Source of the DNA: an uncultured Bacteroidota bacterium
Lineage (GTDB): Bacteria > Bacteroidota > Rhodothermia > Rhodothermales > Salinibacteraceae
Length of the DNA stretch: 41,741 nucleotides
Direction: 5' to 3'
NCBI GenBank assembly: GCA_913056185.1
Contig: CAJXLV010000033.1
Coordinates: 1-41,741 of the forward strand
Notes under the pieces: model-generated
The model's database searches: none
Seen by the model: the letters and a program-made list of their open reading frames with translations, nothing else
Told to the model about the DNA's origin: nothing
Shown here: in pieces, positions 24,374 through 35,799 of the stretch
Position numbering within the stretch: position 1 is the stretch's first letter
Layout: every line of letters starts with the position of its first letter
Program-made: the position numbers and the translations under genes

Positions 24374-27300
24374 ATGATGGAGCTTTCTCACCACACCTCG
24401 GACCTGGACCCGTCGTCGGTTCTGGGCTTCGGGTCGGCCCTGGCGCTTCTGAACGCGCCGGAAGAGGTGGCCCGTCTGCTCACCGGAGCCCTGCGCTCCA
24501 TGGGCCTTGCGGACCTGCAGGCCGTGGTGCTCGACGACGCCGTGGAGGGCGGGCCCCGTGTGTTGGGGAGCGCGGGGGTACGCTCGTTGCCTGAGCCCGT
24601 TGCGGATGAGCTGCAGCAGTGGACCGCCGACGCGTCCGGCCAAGCGGGGGAAGACGCTGCCCCCCCGTCCCACCGCCAGCTGGACGTGCCCGAAGAGAGC
24701 GCCGTTGCCGAGCAGGGCATCGACCGCCTCGTCGTGACGCGGCTGGGCACCCTCGAGCGCGACTTTGGCGTGGCCGTGGCGGGGTTGGATGCGGGCACGA
24801 CCCACACGTCTCTCCAGGTCTCTTCGCTGCAGATGCTGGCCGCGCAGGCCTCAATGGCACTGCACCGGATCGAGCTGGACCGGGAGCAGGCGGCTCAAGA
24901 GACGGCCCCGCGCGAGAGTGAGGCCCGCTACCGGGAGCTCTACGAAAACGGGCCGGTAGCCTCCCTGTCCGTCACCGCGGAGGGCGAGATTCGCATGGCC
25001 AACCGGCGCGCCACGGAGCTCTTCGACGTGTCGGAGGCAACGCTCGTCGGGCGTTCGATTCTCGACTTCTGTGCAGGGCCCCTCGGGGGCCAAGAGGCCG
25101 CCCAGCGACTGGCACAGTGCCTCCGGGACGGAGAGCCAGTGCGCGACGACGAGGTGGCCCTGTGCCCCCCCGACGGAGACCAACTCTGGGTGCGCCTCAC
25201 CATGCGTCCGGTTGAGGGGGACGATGCGCCCCGCGAGCGCCTCGTCATGATGGTGGACGTGACCGAGCGGCGCCGCATGGACGCAGCCCTGCGCGACGCC
25301 CGCGATGAATTGGAGGACCGCGTGGCGGCCCGCACCGCGGAGCTGCGGAAGGCCAACGATCGCCTTTCTCAGCACACCCGCCGCCTGGAGGCGCTCCACG
25401 AGATCGACCAGGCCATCCTGGCCGCAGAGTCGCCCCGCGAGATTGCCACCGAGACGCTCCGGTGCGCCTGTCAGCTTATTCCCTTCCATCGTGCCAGCGT
25501 TTCGGTTCTCGACCACGACGCCGGCGTGGCCCGCGTGCTCGCTACCCGCCAGGAGGATACGCTCCTGGACCGCGGCACCACCATCCCACTTGACGACTTT
25601 CACCTGCCCGAGGGCGTGCGGGCGGGGGAGGCCGTGGTGATCCCCGACCTGTCCGCGCGCACCCACTCCCCCATTGCCGCCCAGGTGCGCGCCGCCGGCG
25701 TCCACTCCGTCCTCTGCCTCCCGATGCTCGCGGACGGCACCCTCTACGGCCTGCTCCAAATTGGGCGCACCCACCCCGACGCCTTTTCCGAAGAGGACCG
25801 GGCGGTAGGCACCCAGCTGGCCGACCATCTGGTCATCGCCCTCCGGCAGAGCCGGCTGCTGAGGACCGTGCAGGCCCAGCGCGAGCGCCTCGAAGCACGC
25901 GTGCAGGCCCGCACCCGAGAGCTAAAAGAGGCCAACGATGCACTCACCGAGGAAGTCGATGAACGCAAGCAGGCCGAGCGCGCCCTTCGTCGCAGCCGCG
26001 AGCGCCTCACCCGCATTATCGACTCCGCGATCGATGCCATCATCAGCATCGACCCGTCGCTGAACATCCACCTCTTCAACACCGCGGCGGAGGAGATCTT
26101 CCGCTGCAGCGCCCCCGACGCAACGTGCACCTCGCTCGACGCCTTTCTGTCGGAGCCGTTTGAGGCCCTCGTGCGCCGCCATATCGAGGCGCACCAGGCG
26201 GCTCAGCGGGCAGGCGACGGGGCGGCCCCAAACGGGCACTACCTCTCCGCCCCCGACGGCCTGCGGGCGCGCCGCGCCGACGGCACCTTCTTCCCCGTCG
26301 AGGCCACGCTCTGCCCCATTCAGCTGCCGGGCCGCCCGCGCTACCTCATCATCCTGCGCGATATGGACGAGCTGGTGCAGGCGGAGGAAGAAGTCGCTCA
26401 GCTCGAGTCAGAGCGCTCGTACCTGCAGGAGGAGCTCAAAAACGAGTACAACTTCGACGAGATTGTGGGCACCTCTCCGCCCATGCAGGCCGTCTTCGAC
26501 GCGATTGACCGGGTCGCCGCCACAGAAACGACGGTCCTCGTCTGCGGCGAAACGGGCACGGGCAAAGAGCTGGTGGCCCGTGCCCTGCACGACCGCAGCG
26601 CCCGGGCCGACCAGGTGCTCGTCAAGGTGAACTGCGCGGCCCTGTCCAACGACCTGATCGAGAGCGAGCTCTTTGGGCACGAGAAGGGCGCCTTTACCGG
26701 GGCTACGGAGCAGCGCGAGGGCCGGTTTGAGCTGGCGGACGGCGGCACGCTGTTCCTGGATGAGGTCGGCGAGCTGCCGCTCGATACGCAGGCAAAGCTG
26801 CTGCGCGTGCTGCAGCACCAGACGTTTGAGCGCGTGGGGGGCAGCCGCACGCTGGAGGTGGACACGCGCATTCTCGCCGCCACCAACCGCGACCTGGAGG
26901 CCGCGGTGGAGGCGGGGGCGTTCCGCTCGGACTTGTACTACCGCCTCCACATTTTCCCGATTGAGGTGCCCCCGCTTCGGGAGCGCACGGGCGACATTCC
27001 CCGGCTCGCGGAGCATTTCTGCGAGATGTATGCCTCTCGTACAGGGACGACGGTGGAGGGGCTCACCCCGGAGGCCCTCACCGTCCTGCGTCGCTACGAC
27101 TGGCCCGGCAATGTGCGCGAGCTGGCCAACATCATCGAGCGCGCGATTCTCCTCACGCGCGACGGCGTCCTCCGGCCCAAGCACCTCTCCATTCGCGAGG
27201 CGGTGGAGAACGAGCGCCCCGCCTCTTTTCCTACGCTGGAGGCGGTGCAGCGGCGCCATATCGAGCGCGCCCTGGAACGAACCGGCGGCGTGGTGGGGGG

Positions 27301-27397
27301 CGATGCGGGCGCGGCGCAGCTGCTCGACCTCAAGCGCACGACACTGCTCTCCCGCATGGACCGCCTGGGCATCGACGCGGACGCCTTCCGCTCCTGA
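24374..27397 (+). CDS. Sigma-54-dependent transcriptional activator with GAF/PAS sensors
   Basis: 1,007-residue bacterial enhancer-binding protein. An N-terminal GAF-like segment (~20-175) is followed by PAS (~180-300, [20 protein letters not shown]), a coiled coil, a second GAF (~345-500), another coiled coil and a second PAS (~545-670). The AAA+ domain has the sigma-54 contact loop GAFTGA (~769), Walker A GETGTGKE (~724) and Walker B FLDEVGE. A Fis-type helix-turn-helix ends the protein ([18 protein letters not shown]). The FhlA-like layout has no receiver domain, so it should sense small ligands or redox state directly. It implies an RpoN in this organism. Its stop lies 21 bp from the convergent reductase stop. 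Targets are not visible. Confidence 0.93.
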   Translation: MMELSHHTSDLDPSSVLGFGSALALLNAPEEVARLLTGALRSMGLADLQAVVLDDAVEGGPRVLGSAGVRSLPEPVADELQQWTADASGQAGEDAAPPSHRQLDVPEESAVAEQGIDRLVVTRLGTLERDFGVAVAGLDAGTTHTSLQVSSLQMLAAQASMALHRIELDREQAAQETAPRESEARYRELYENGPVASLSVTAEGEIRMANRRATELFDVSEATLVGRSILDFCAGPLGGQEAAQRLAQCLRDGEPVRDDEVALCPPDGDQLWVRLTMRPVEGDDAPRERLVMMVDVTERRRMDAALRDARDELEDRVAARTAELRKANDRLSQHTRRLEALHEIDQAILAAESPREIATETLRCACQLIPFHRASVSVLDHDAGVARVLATRQEDTLLDRGTTIPLDDFHLPEGVRAGEAVVIPDLSARTHSPIAAQVRAAGVHSVLCLPMLADGTLYGLLQIGRTHPDAFSEEDRAVGTQLADHLVIALRQSRLLRTVQAQRERLEARVQARTRELKEANDALTEEVDERKQAERALRRSRERLTRIIDSAIDAIISIDPSLNIHLFNTAAEEIFRCSAPDATCTSLDAFLSEPFEALVRRHIEAHQAAQRAGDGAAPNGHYLSAPDGLRARRADGTFFPVEATLCPIQLPGRPRYLIILRDMDELVQAEEEVAQLESERSYLQEELKNEYNFDEIVGTSPPMQAVFDAIDRVAATETTVLVCGETGTGKELVARALHDRSARADQVLVKVNCAALSNDLIESELFGHEKGAFTGATEQREGRFELADGGTLFLDEVGELPLDTQAKLLRVLQHQTFERVGGSRTLEVDTRILAATNRDLEAAVEAGAFRSDLYYRLHIFPIEVPPLRERTGDIPRLAEHFCEMYASRTGTTVEGLTPEALTVLRRYDWPGNVRELANIIERAILLTRDGVLRPKHLSIREAVENERPASFPTLEAVQRRHIERALERTGGVVGGDAGAAQLLDLKRTTLLSRMDRLGIDADAFRS

Positions 27398-27418
27398 GGC
27401 CTTCCGCTCGCAAGAACG

Positions 27419-28831
27419 TCACGCGGCCGCTGACGCCCTCAGGTCGAGGTCGGCGAAGAGGTTGTTGAGCGACTCGGCAAGCGTGGGGTGTGCGTACGGT
27501 GCCTGCTGGAGGCGCGTTACCGGCACCTCTCCCATCATGGCGGTGTGCAGGATGGACATCACCTCCCCGCCCTCGATGCCCAGAATGGCCGCGCCCAGGA
27601 GCTGGTGCGTCTCCGCGTCGACCACCGCTTTCATGAGGCCGCGCGGCTCATCCACCTCCAGCGCCCGGGCCACATGCGCCATCGGCATTCGGGCCACCGC
27701 CACGTCGCGGCCCTGGTCGCGCGCCTGCTCTTCGCTGAGGCCCACGCGCCCAAGCTGCGGATCGGTAAAGAGGGTGTAGGCCAGGATGCGGTCGTCGGTG
27801 GTGGCAGGCGCTCCGGCAAGCAGGCGGTCGCGCAGGACGCGGTAGTCGTCGTAGGAGACATGCGTGAAAGCCGGGCCACCCGTCACGTCCCCGATGGCGT
27901 AGACGCCGTCGACCTCCGTCTCGAGGCGCTCGTTGACCGGCACAAAGCCGCGGCGGTCCGTCTCGAGGCCCGCTGCCTCCAGGCTCAGCGCGTCGGTGTT
28001 GGGGCGGCGGCCCACTGCCAGGAGCAGGTGCGACGCGTCCAGGTGGTCGGGGGCGCCGTCGCCGTTCAGGTGCGCCGTAATCGTCCCGTCGGCGGCCTGT
28101 TCGACGGCCGTCATGCCGGTTTCGTTGAGGATGCGGAGGCCGTCCTCGCGCAGGATGTCCCCGAGCGTTTCCGCCACGTCGGCATCCTCACGCCCCAGGA
28201 TGTGCTCGCCCCGGTCAACGATTGTGACCTCGGCCCCAAACCGCCGAAACATCTGCCCGAACTCCAGCCCGATGTAGCCGCCGCCAAGGATGAGGAGGTG
28301 CTCGGGCACTGTGCCAAGCTCCATGATGGAGGTAGACGTCAGGGCGTCGACTGCGTCCAGGCCGTCGATGGGGGGACGCACGGGCCGTGCCCCCGTATTG
28401 ATGACGATGTGGGGAGCGGTGAGGGTGCGCGTGCCGCCGTCGTTGAGATCTACCGCCAGGGCGTGGGCGTCGACAAAGCGGCCCGCGCCCTCAATCAGGT
28501 CGAGGCCGTCGGTGTCCTCCACGCTACGGCGGCTTCCGGCCCGGAACGTCTCCACGATGTCGCGCTTGCGTTGGCGCACCGCCGCCAGGTCCACCGTCAC
28601 ATCACCGATGTGAACGCCGTAGTCCTCGGCGCGGCGGGCGAGGTGGGCCACGCGGGCGCTGGCGATCATGGTCTTGGTGGGGGTACAGCCTTCATTCACG
28701 CAGGTGCCCCCCACGTGGGCCCGTTCGACGAGCGCGACGGAGTGGCCGTGGTCGGCGGCACTGCCGGCAAGAGGGCCGCCGCCCTGCCCGGCACCGAGGA
28801 CGATGAGGTCGTAGGAGGTGGGGTCTGCCAT
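27419..28831 (-). CDS. FAD-dependent pyridine-nucleotide-disulfide oxidoreductase (Lpd/MerA-like)
   Basis: 470-residue class I disulfide reductase. FAD-binding GAGQGG (13-18), redox-active C44 and C49 in GGTCVNEGCTPTK, NAD(P)-binding GGGYIGLEFG, FAD motif VYAIGDVTGGP, and a dimer-domain PYAHPTLAESL supplying the conserved His-Glu pair. It is neither clearly a lipoamide dehydrogenase (no 2-oxoacid dehydrogenase genes nearby) nor a mercuric reductase (no HMA domain, no C-terminal Cys pair). The substrate is unknown. It is the last gene of the pentose-phosphate cluster, 92 bp after pgl, so an NADPH-dependent role is a reasonable guess. Confidence 0.9.
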   Translation of the reverse strand: MADPTSYDLIVLGAGQGGGPLAGSAADHGHSVALVERAHVGGTCVNEGCTPTKTMIASARVAHLARRAEDYGVHIGDVTVDLAAVRQRKRDIVETFRAGSRRSVEDTDGLDLIEGAGRFVDAHALAVDLNDGGTRTLTAPHIVINTGARPVRPPIDGLDAVDALTSTSIMELGTVPEHLLILGGGYIGLEFGQMFRRFGAEVTIVDRGEHILGREDADVAETLGDILREDGLRILNETGMTAVEQAADGTITAHLNGDGAPDHLDASHLLLAVGRRPNTDALSLEAAGLETDRRGFVPVNERLETEVDGVYAIGDVTGGPAFTHVSYDDYRVLRDRLLAGAPATTDDRILAYTLFTDPQLGRVGLSEEQARDQGRDVAVARMPMAHVARALEVDEPRGLMKAVVDAETHQLLGAAILGIEGGEVMSILHTAMMGEVPVTRLQQAPYAHPTLAESLNNLFADLDLRASAAA

Positions 28832-28923
28832 TGGGGACTGCGAGGGGGAGATGTGGAGGCACAGCGGGATGTGTGCATCGGTGACGCGGGAGGCGTGGGC
28901 GTTACACGATTGGCGCGGGGCCG

Positions 28924-29643
28924 CTACGCCGTGGGGCGGGCCGCGTGGTCAACATACCAGTCGGCGCGGGTGCGGGGGGCGATGTGGGTGCCGGGGCACG
29001 AGGGATCCTGGTCGTCGAGCACGGCGCGGAGGGCCTCGCGTTTGTGTGCCCCTGCGACCAGCACGAGGGCCCGGCGTGCGCCATTGAGCACCGGCAGCGC
29101 GCACGTAATTCGTGGAGACACCTCGTGGCGGGGGGGGGCCTCCACGACGCGGACCCAGTCGTCTGATTGGCCCAGCGCCGGGGTTTCGGGAAAGAGCGAG
29201 GCAGTGTGGGCGTCGGCGCCGAGGCCCAGGAGGACGGTGTCGAACGTGGCGCCACGGTCCGCAAAGAACCGGCGCAGCGTGTGCTCGTACGCCGCGGCCG
29301 CCGCCGCAGGTGGGGTGCGGTCTGTGGGGATGGGGTGTACGTGTGCCGCTGGGCAGGGCGCGTCGGAGAGCAGAGTGCGCTGCACCAGGCGGTGATTGCT
29401 GCGGGGGTCCGTGGGCGGCACGTAGCGCTCATCCCCCCAGAACAGATGGAGCTGCTCCCACGGCAGCGGGCCTTCGGCCTCCGTGGCGAGGAGCTCATAG
29501 AGCCGCTGCGGGGTGCCCCCACCCGCCAGGGCGAGGGTGTATCGGTCCTGCACGGCGAGGCGCGATTGCATATCCTCGAGGAGGGCACGGGCCGCCGCAC
29601 GGCTCAGGGGCTCCAGGTCCGCAAATCGGTGAATGCGCGTCAT
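28924..29643 (-). CDS. pgl: 6-phosphogluconolactonase
   Basis: 239-residue DevB/Pgl-type enzyme that hydrolyses 6-phosphoglucono-1,5-lactone to 6-phosphogluconate, the second step of the oxidative pentose-phosphate pathway. Conserved segments: LALAGGGTPQRLYELL (~38), LHLFWGDERYVPPTDPRSNH (~65-84) and VLLGLGADAHTASLFPET (~137-154). The usual GDGHTASLFP reads GADAHTASLFP. Length is normal. It lies downstream of zwf, which makes its substrate. Confidence 0.93.
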   Translation of the reverse strand: MTRIHRFADLEPLSRAAARALLEDMQSRLAVQDRYTLALAGGGTPQRLYELLATEAEGPLPWEQLHLFWGDERYVPPTDPRSNHRLVQRTLLSDAPCPAAHVHPIPTDRTPPAAAAAAYEHTLRRFFADRGATFDTVLLGLGADAHTASLFPETPALGQSDDWVRVVEAPPRHEVSPRITCALPVLNGARRALVLVAGAHKREALRAVLDDQDPSCPGTHIAPRTRADWYVDHAARPTA

Positions 29644-29720
29644 AGCAGAAGAAAATCAGGCCCCGCAGGCGCAGAGGCGGGGCGGCCGTGAAACGGTCTC
29701 GACAGTCGTTGCGGGGCGTG

Positions 29721-29762
29721 GCCCGTCCACACGAGCCCGTCCACACGAGCCCGTCCACACGA
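29721..29762. repeat. 14-bp tandem repeat (3 exact copies) between zwf and pgl
   Basis: gcccgtccacacga repeats at 29721-29734, 29735-29748 and 29749-29762, followed by gcccgcc. Confidence 0.92.
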
Positions 29763-29785
29763 GCCCGCCCGGAGCGGAAGGTGCG

Positions 29786-31279
<1,494 letters not shown>

Positions 31280-31337
31280 TTCGGGTTGAGTGTTGGTGCG
31301 TTGTGGGTTGGGCGCTCATGGCTGCAACCGAGCAGAC

Positions 31338-31430
31338 TGGAGGCTGTGGAAGCATGGACGCTTCGGATGCTGCGGACGCGTGGAGGCACCAGCGTTCCTG
31401 CCTCCATGCGTCCAGACTTCCACGCCTCCA
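31338..31430. repeat. 8-bp-period inverted repeat between gnd and zwf
   Basis: The forward arm at 31338-31361 (tggaggct, gtggaagca, tggacgc) and the reverse arm at 31408-31430 (gcgtccagacttccacgcctcca) are complementary with few mismatches. Read on the minus strand, the reverse arm is TGGAGGCG-TGGAAGTC-TGGACGCA-TGGAGGCA, a TGGA-led octad series. This is distinct from the 7-bp heptad family. Confidence 0.8.
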
Positions 31431-31492
31431 CGCTTTCTCCCCATCGAGGCAGATCCAGTCGAGTGGATCAGTTGCGTTTGAGGAGAAACTGC

Positions 31493-32404
31493 CTACTCCT
31501 CGGACTCCTTAACATCGTGGCCGCCAAACTGATTGCGCATGGCGGCGAGGAGCTTGTGGGTGTAGGAATCCTCCACGCGCGAGTCGAGGCGCGAGATGAG
31601 AGCGTCGGTGATGACGGGGGCGGGCACGTCGAGGTCGATCGCCTCCTTCACCGTCCAGCGCCCCTCGCCCGAGTCGTCGACCCAGGGCTCGATGCCGGAC
31701 AGGTCCTGGTCCTCGTCCAGCGCGCGGGCCGTGAGGTCGAGCAGCCAGGAGCGCACGACGCTTCCGAACCGCCACGTCTCAGCCACCTGCTGCAGGTCGA
31801 GGTCGAACTCGTCCTTGGCCTGCATGATGTCGAAGCCCTCGGCGTAGGCCTGCATGACGCCGTACTCGATGCCGTTGTGCACCATCTTGACGAAGTGGCC
31901 GGAGCCAACGTCGCCCATGTGCCCCCAGCCCTTGTCCGGCCCCGGCGCGAGCGTCGTGAGGGCGGGGCGCAGCTGGTCGACGGCCTCCTCGGCGCCGCCC
32001 ACCATCATGCTGTAGCCCTCGTCCAGCCCCCACACGCCGCCGGAGGTGCCGACGTCGACGTAGTGGAGGCCGTGCTCCTGCAGGCGCTCGGCGCGGCGGA
32101 GGGTGTCCTTGTAGTTCGAGTTGCCGCCGTCCACGACGATATCGCCCTCGCCCAAGAGCGGCAACAGGTCGTCGAGTGTGGCGTCGACGGCGTCGCCCGC
32201 CGGCACCATCATCCAGCAGACGCGGGGCGGGGCCAGTTCGTCGACGAGGGCATCGAGGGCCGGGGCGCCGGTCGCACCGTCCTCCGCAAGGGCCTGCACG
32301 GCGCTTTCGTCGAGGTCGAAGCCCACGACCTCGTGGCCGTCGCGCAGGAGGCGCCGGCTCATGTTCGCGCCCATCTTGCCGAGCCCGATCATTCCGAGTG
32401 TCAT
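31493..32404 (-). CDS. gnd: 6-phosphogluconate dehydrogenase, short (YqeC/GndA) type
   Basis: 303-residue oxidative decarboxylase making ribulose-5-phosphate from 6-phosphogluconate. The N-terminal Rossmann motif is MTLGMIGLGKMGANMSRRL, then VVDGGNSNYKDTLRRAE, DVGTSGGVWGLDEGYSMMVGG (substrate site) and GSGHFVKMVHNGIEYGVMQAYAEG (catalytic Lys, His-Asn). The ~300-residue length identifies the short, often NAD-preferring type instead of the 470-residue NADP type. The cofactor cannot be settled from the sequence alone. It sits between tal-pgi and zwf. Confidence 0.95.
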   Translation of the reverse strand: MTLGMIGLGKMGANMSRRLLRDGHEVVGFDLDESAVQALAEDGATGAPALDALVDELAPPRVCWMMVPAGDAVDATLDDLLPLLGEGDIVVDGGNSNYKDTLRRAERLQEHGLHYVDVGTSGGVWGLDEGYSMMVGGAEEAVDQLRPALTTLAPGPDKGWGHMGDVGSGHFVKMVHNGIEYGVMQAYAEGFDIMQAKDEFDLDLQQVAETWRFGSVVRSWLLDLTARALDEDQDLSGIEPWVDDSGEGRWTVKEAIDLDVPAPVITDALISRLDSRVEDSYTHKLLAAMRNQFGGHDVKESEE

Positions 32405-32480
32405 CGCAGAGGGGAATCTTGTTCGTATAAAAGAGCAGTGTGGAGCGTCGGGGGGCGTCCGTTTCGGTGGAGAGGGGTGC

Positions 32481-32550
32481 GTGAGGAGTGATGCGTGAAG
32501 CCCCCAGAACAGGCGATCACGGATCCCGTCCTCACGCTTTGCGCATCATG
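32481..32550. repeat. Heptad inverted-repeat locus 5
   Basis: Forward heptads gtgagga, gtgatgc, gtgaagc (32481-32501) are followed by degenerate reverse units (cgatcac, ggatccc, gtcctcac, gctttgc, gcatcat). The last contains the TGA stop (32546-32548) of the tal-pgi fusion. Confidence 0.8.
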
Positions 32551-35314
32551 TGCCCCGCACTTCGATCGCGTCGGCGACGCGACCGAGCTTCGAGGCATCC
32601 ACCCGCACCCGAAGCACCGTCCGATCCGCTTCCTGGAGCGCCTGGTAGTCGCCCGTCGCCTGGGCGGCGATGAGCTCCCTGAACGTATAGTCCGTTTCCG
32701 GCACGGGCGCGTCGTTACGCGGCGCATCGACGAGCTGCAGGAAGAGGCCGTTGGGCGGGCCGCCCTTGTGCAGCTGGCCGGTGGAGTGCAGGAAGCGCGG
32801 GCCGTAGCCGAGCGTGGTGGCACAGCCGGTGCGGGCGCGCAGCGCGGTGACGAGGTCGTTCAGCGCCGCCGTCGTCTCGTTGGAGGGCGCGAGGTAGGCC
32901 TGCACGCCGAGGTAGCTCGTGTCGTCGGCGTTGCCGAGCCAATCGGCAAGCGCCTTCTCCAGCGTGCCCACATCATTCGCGGCGATGGTGCGCGTCTCGC
33001 CGTCGGTCCCATCGTCGGACTGCATCGCCTGCCGGGCGAGGCGTTTGGCGGCCTCCACGTTGGGCTGGTTGAAGGGGTGGATGCCCAGCACGGCGCCGGC
33101 CGCGGCGACGCCCATCTCCCACCGGTACATCTCGCGGGCGAGGTCGTAGCGGTCGTTGAGCCGCACGCTAATGACGGGGTGCCCGGCCTCGTCGAGGGCG
33201 TCGAGGGTCCCGATCGTGTCGCGGTCCTGCTCGCCGTCGAGGTAGAAGTAGACGAAGGCGCGGTCGTCGCCGTAGTGGTCCGGGTCGTCCAGCGGCTCGT
33301 CGGCGACGGGGACGATGCCGGTGTCGTCCTTGCCCGTGCTCTCGGCGATGAGTTGCTCCTGCCACGCGGGAAAGCTGTCCAGGGTCGGCGAGGTGACGAA
33401 CGTGACCTTGTCGCGCCCGGCCTCAGCCAGCTCGCCGAGCGCCGCGCCCAGCTCCAGGCCGGAGTTGTTCGGCGCCTCCACGCAGAAGTCGGAGCCCGCC
33501 TCGGCGGACCATGCCCGGTCGAGTAATTCTTTGATGTCGACGCCCATCAGGGCCGCCGGGACGAGGCCGAAGGGCGTGAGGGCGGAGTAGCGGCCGCCCA
33601 CGTCGGGGGGCGCGAGGAAGACGGCGCGGAAGTCGCGCTCCTCGCCCAGCTCCTCCAGGTTGGAGCCCGGATCCGTGTTCGCCACGAAGTGATCGCCCGG
33701 CGTGTCGGTGACGCCCGAGACCCGATCCCAAAAGTAGCGGAAGAAGGAGAGCGTCTCGGTAGTGGTGCCCGATTTGCTGGCGACGACAAAGAGCGTGCGC
33801 TCCAGGTTCAAGTCGTCGGTGAGGGCCGTGACGGCGTCCGGGTGCGTGCTGTCGAGCACGGTGAGCTCGGGGTAGCCGTCCGCCGCGTCGAACACCGTGC
33901 CAAAGACGTCCGGGGCGAGGCTGGAGCCGCCCATCCCAAGCACCACCACGTCGTCAACGTCGGCGTGCACCTCGTCGGCGAAGGCCGTGATCTCCTCGGC
34001 CTGCTCCTGCATCGAGTCGGGGAGGTCGAGCCAGCCGAGCCGGTTCGTGATCTCCGGCGTGTCCTCGTCGGCCCAGAGCGTGGGGTCGTGGCGCCACAGT
34101 CGGCACGCAAAGTCGGTCTCGCGCCAGGTGTCCAGCCGCTCCGCCACGCGGTCCGCGACGTCGTGGAGGTGGAACGAAATCGGGGCGGGCTTCTGGCCGA
34201 GAATCTCCTCGCGCTTCTCTTCGAGCGTCTCCATCAGGTCGTCGAACGGATTGGCAAACTTCTCCACGCCGCGCGTCTGCAGCGTTTCCGTGACGTCATC
34301 GAGGTCGATGCCGACGTCGTCGAGCTTCGCCAGCACTGCCTCGGCGCGGTCGAGATTCTCGGTCACCGTCTGGCCCGCCACGGTGCCGTGGTCGCGGAAG
34401 GCGTCGAGCGTGTGGGGCGGAAGAGTGTTGACCGTCTCCGTGCCGATCAGCGAGTCGACGTAGAGCACGTCTGAGCGGGACGGGTCCTTGGTGCTGGTGG
34501 AGGCCCAGAGCGGCCGCTGCACGAAGGCGCCCTGCTCGCGGAGGTCGGCAAACGCGTCGCCGTGGAAGATCTCCTGGAAGCGGCGGTAGGCCCTCTTGGC
34601 GTTGGCGATGGCCACGTCGCTCCCGTCAACGTCGACCTCGTCGGTGAGGCCGCGCGCCTCCAGCCGGTGGTCGACCTCCCGCGCCACACGGCTCACGAAG
34701 AAGGAGGCCACCGAAACGATGCCGCTCGGGTCGTCGGCCCGGCGGAGGCCGTCGAGGTACGCGTGGGCCACCTTCTCGTAGTGGTCGAGCGAAAACATGA
34801 GGGTGACGTTGACATTGATCCCCTCGCTCAGCAGCTGCGAGATGGCGGGGATCCCCTCGTCGGTGGCCGGCACCTTGATCATGAGGTTGGGCCGGCTGAC
34901 GGCCTGCCAGAGGCGCCGCGCCTCCTCGATGGTGCCCTCGGTGTCGTGCGCGAGATGGGGAGAGACCTCCAGGCTCACGACGCCGTCGTAACCCGTTTCG
35001 TCGTAAACGGGGCGCAGGATGTCGGCGGCGCGCCGGATGTCCTCGATCGCCAGCCGCTCGTAGATGTCATTGGCCTCCATCGTCGGGTCTTCTTCCAGGA
35101 AGGCCGCGATGGCGTCGTCGTACTCGTCGCTTCCGCCGATGGCCTTCTGGAAGATGGCGGGATTGGAGGTGAGGCCGCGCAGGGCGTCTTCGTCGACGAG
35201 TCGCTGAAGTTCGCCGCTCTCCATGAGGCTGCGGCGGATGTAGTCGAGCCAGAGGGACTGGCCCTGGGCACGGGCGGCGAGGGGCGGCGAGGCGGGGGCA
35301 TCGGTGTGGGGCAT
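32546..35314 (-). CDS. tal-pgi: Bifunctional transaldolase / glucose-6-phosphate isomerase
   Basis: 922-residue fusion. Residues ~1-375 are a transaldolase (SLWLDYIRRSLMESGELQRLV, LTSNPAIFQKAI, PNLMIKVPATDEG with the Schiff-base Lys at ~146, VASFFVSRVAREVD). Residues ~400-920 are a phosphoglucose isomerase (VVLGMGGSSLAPDV, DSTHPDA, VASKSGTTTETLSFF for the phosphate site, GGRYSALTPFGLVPAALMG, and a C-terminal GYGPRFLHSTGQLHKGGP). This links the non-oxidative pentose-phosphate pathway to glycolysis in one chain. Such fusions are known. ATG 35314 is chosen; the upstream extension is Pro/Ser-rich. First gene of the cluster tal-pgi, gnd, zwf, pgl. Confidence 0.96.
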   Translation of the reverse strand: MPHTDAPASPPLAARAQGQSLWLDYIRRSLMESGELQRLVDEDALRGLTSNPAIFQKAIGGSDEYDDAIAAFLEEDPTMEANDIYERLAIEDIRRAADILRPVYDETGYDGVVSLEVSPHLAHDTEGTIEEARRLWQAVSRPNLMIKVPATDEGIPAISQLLSEGINVNVTLMFSLDHYEKVAHAYLDGLRRADDPSGIVSVASFFVSRVAREVDHRLEARGLTDEVDVDGSDVAIANAKRAYRRFQEIFHGDAFADLREQGAFVQRPLWASTSTKDPSRSDVLYVDSLIGTETVNTLPPHTLDAFRDHGTVAGQTVTENLDRAEAVLAKLDDVGIDLDDVTETLQTRGVEKFANPFDDLMETLEEKREEILGQKPAPISFHLHDVADRVAERLDTWRETDFACRLWRHDPTLWADEDTPEITNRLGWLDLPDSMQEQAEEITAFADEVHADVDDVVVLGMGGSSLAPDVFGTVFDAADGYPELTVLDSTHPDAVTALTDDLNLERTLFVVASKSGTTTETLSFFRYFWDRVSGVTDTPGDHFVANTDPGSNLEELGEERDFRAVFLAPPDVGGRYSALTPFGLVPAALMGVDIKELLDRAWSAEAGSDFCVEAPNNSGLELGAALGELAEAGRDKVTFVTSPTLDSFPAWQEQLIAESTGKDDTGIVPVADEPLDDPDHYGDDRAFVYFYLDGEQDRDTIGTLDALDEAGHPVISVRLNDRYDLAREMYRWEMGVAAAGAVLGIHPFNQPNVEAAKRLARQAMQSDDGTDGETRTIAANDVGTLEKALADWLGNADDTSYLGVQAYLAPSNETTAALNDLVTALRARTGCATTLGYGPRFLHSTGQLHKGGPPNGLFLQLVDAPRNDAPVPETDYTFRELIAAQATGDYQALQEADRTVLRVRVDASKLGRVADAIEVRGT

Positions 35315-35799
35315 GGAGGCGCTTGGGGCGACGGGGGAGGGAACGAGAACGGCGAAAGACGGAGGCGGGCGCCCTGAAGGCAGTGGGGGCTTGTTGCTGA
35401 CCCTGTTGCTGACCTTTCGAGCGCAGAATCTCATGCGTCAAACCAACGGCCCGCGTGCGATCGGGGTTCATAAGGACGGGCCTGCGGTCTGCGTTGCAGC
35501 CCACGCTTTCAGCACCTGCGCCACGGACTTGCGCCGGGGGGCCGCGGGGTCAACGACGCATCGACCAAAGCTGGGGGCTTGTGGCTGTCCCCCACCGCGA
35601 CCATTGTCGCACGCCGCCCATCGGACTCATGCCTGTCCTTCTTCCGAGAGGTCCCCCCCGAGAGCACTCACTACGCAGCGCCTCGACTCCGCTTCGCTCC
35701 GAAGGGCGATGTTCAACGCTGTTTTGCCGGGCTCCTGAGTTGCATTGACTTCTCCCCCGGCGTTGCCCCGAAGGGGGCCTCCGAGCAGCCAGGAAGGTG
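35315..35799. other. Intergenic interval with mobile-element debris
   Basis: No intact gene. It contains a 12-bp tandem duplication (tgttgctgaccc / tgttgctgacct, 35392-35415) and a solo IS200/IS605-like end. On the minus strand an open stretch reads AGGEVNATQEPG then KTALNIALRSEAESRR, which may be leftover transposase coding, but I cannot assign it. Confidence 0.5.
35745..35790 (-). mobile_element. Solo IS200/IS605-like right-end relic
   Basis: Read on the minus strand it is a C5/G5 hairpin ending GCCGGGGGAGAAGTCAA. The 17-bp terminus is identical to that at 41643-41659. The translated neighbourhood also matches (GPLRGNAGGEV here, [10 protein letters not shown] there), so both are copies of one element. 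No transposase is adjacent. Confidence 0.45.

Noticed and set aside
35067-35504. 145-codon minus-strand ORF overlapping the start of tal-pgi
   Set aside because: Out-of-frame with transaldolase and without protein-like features.
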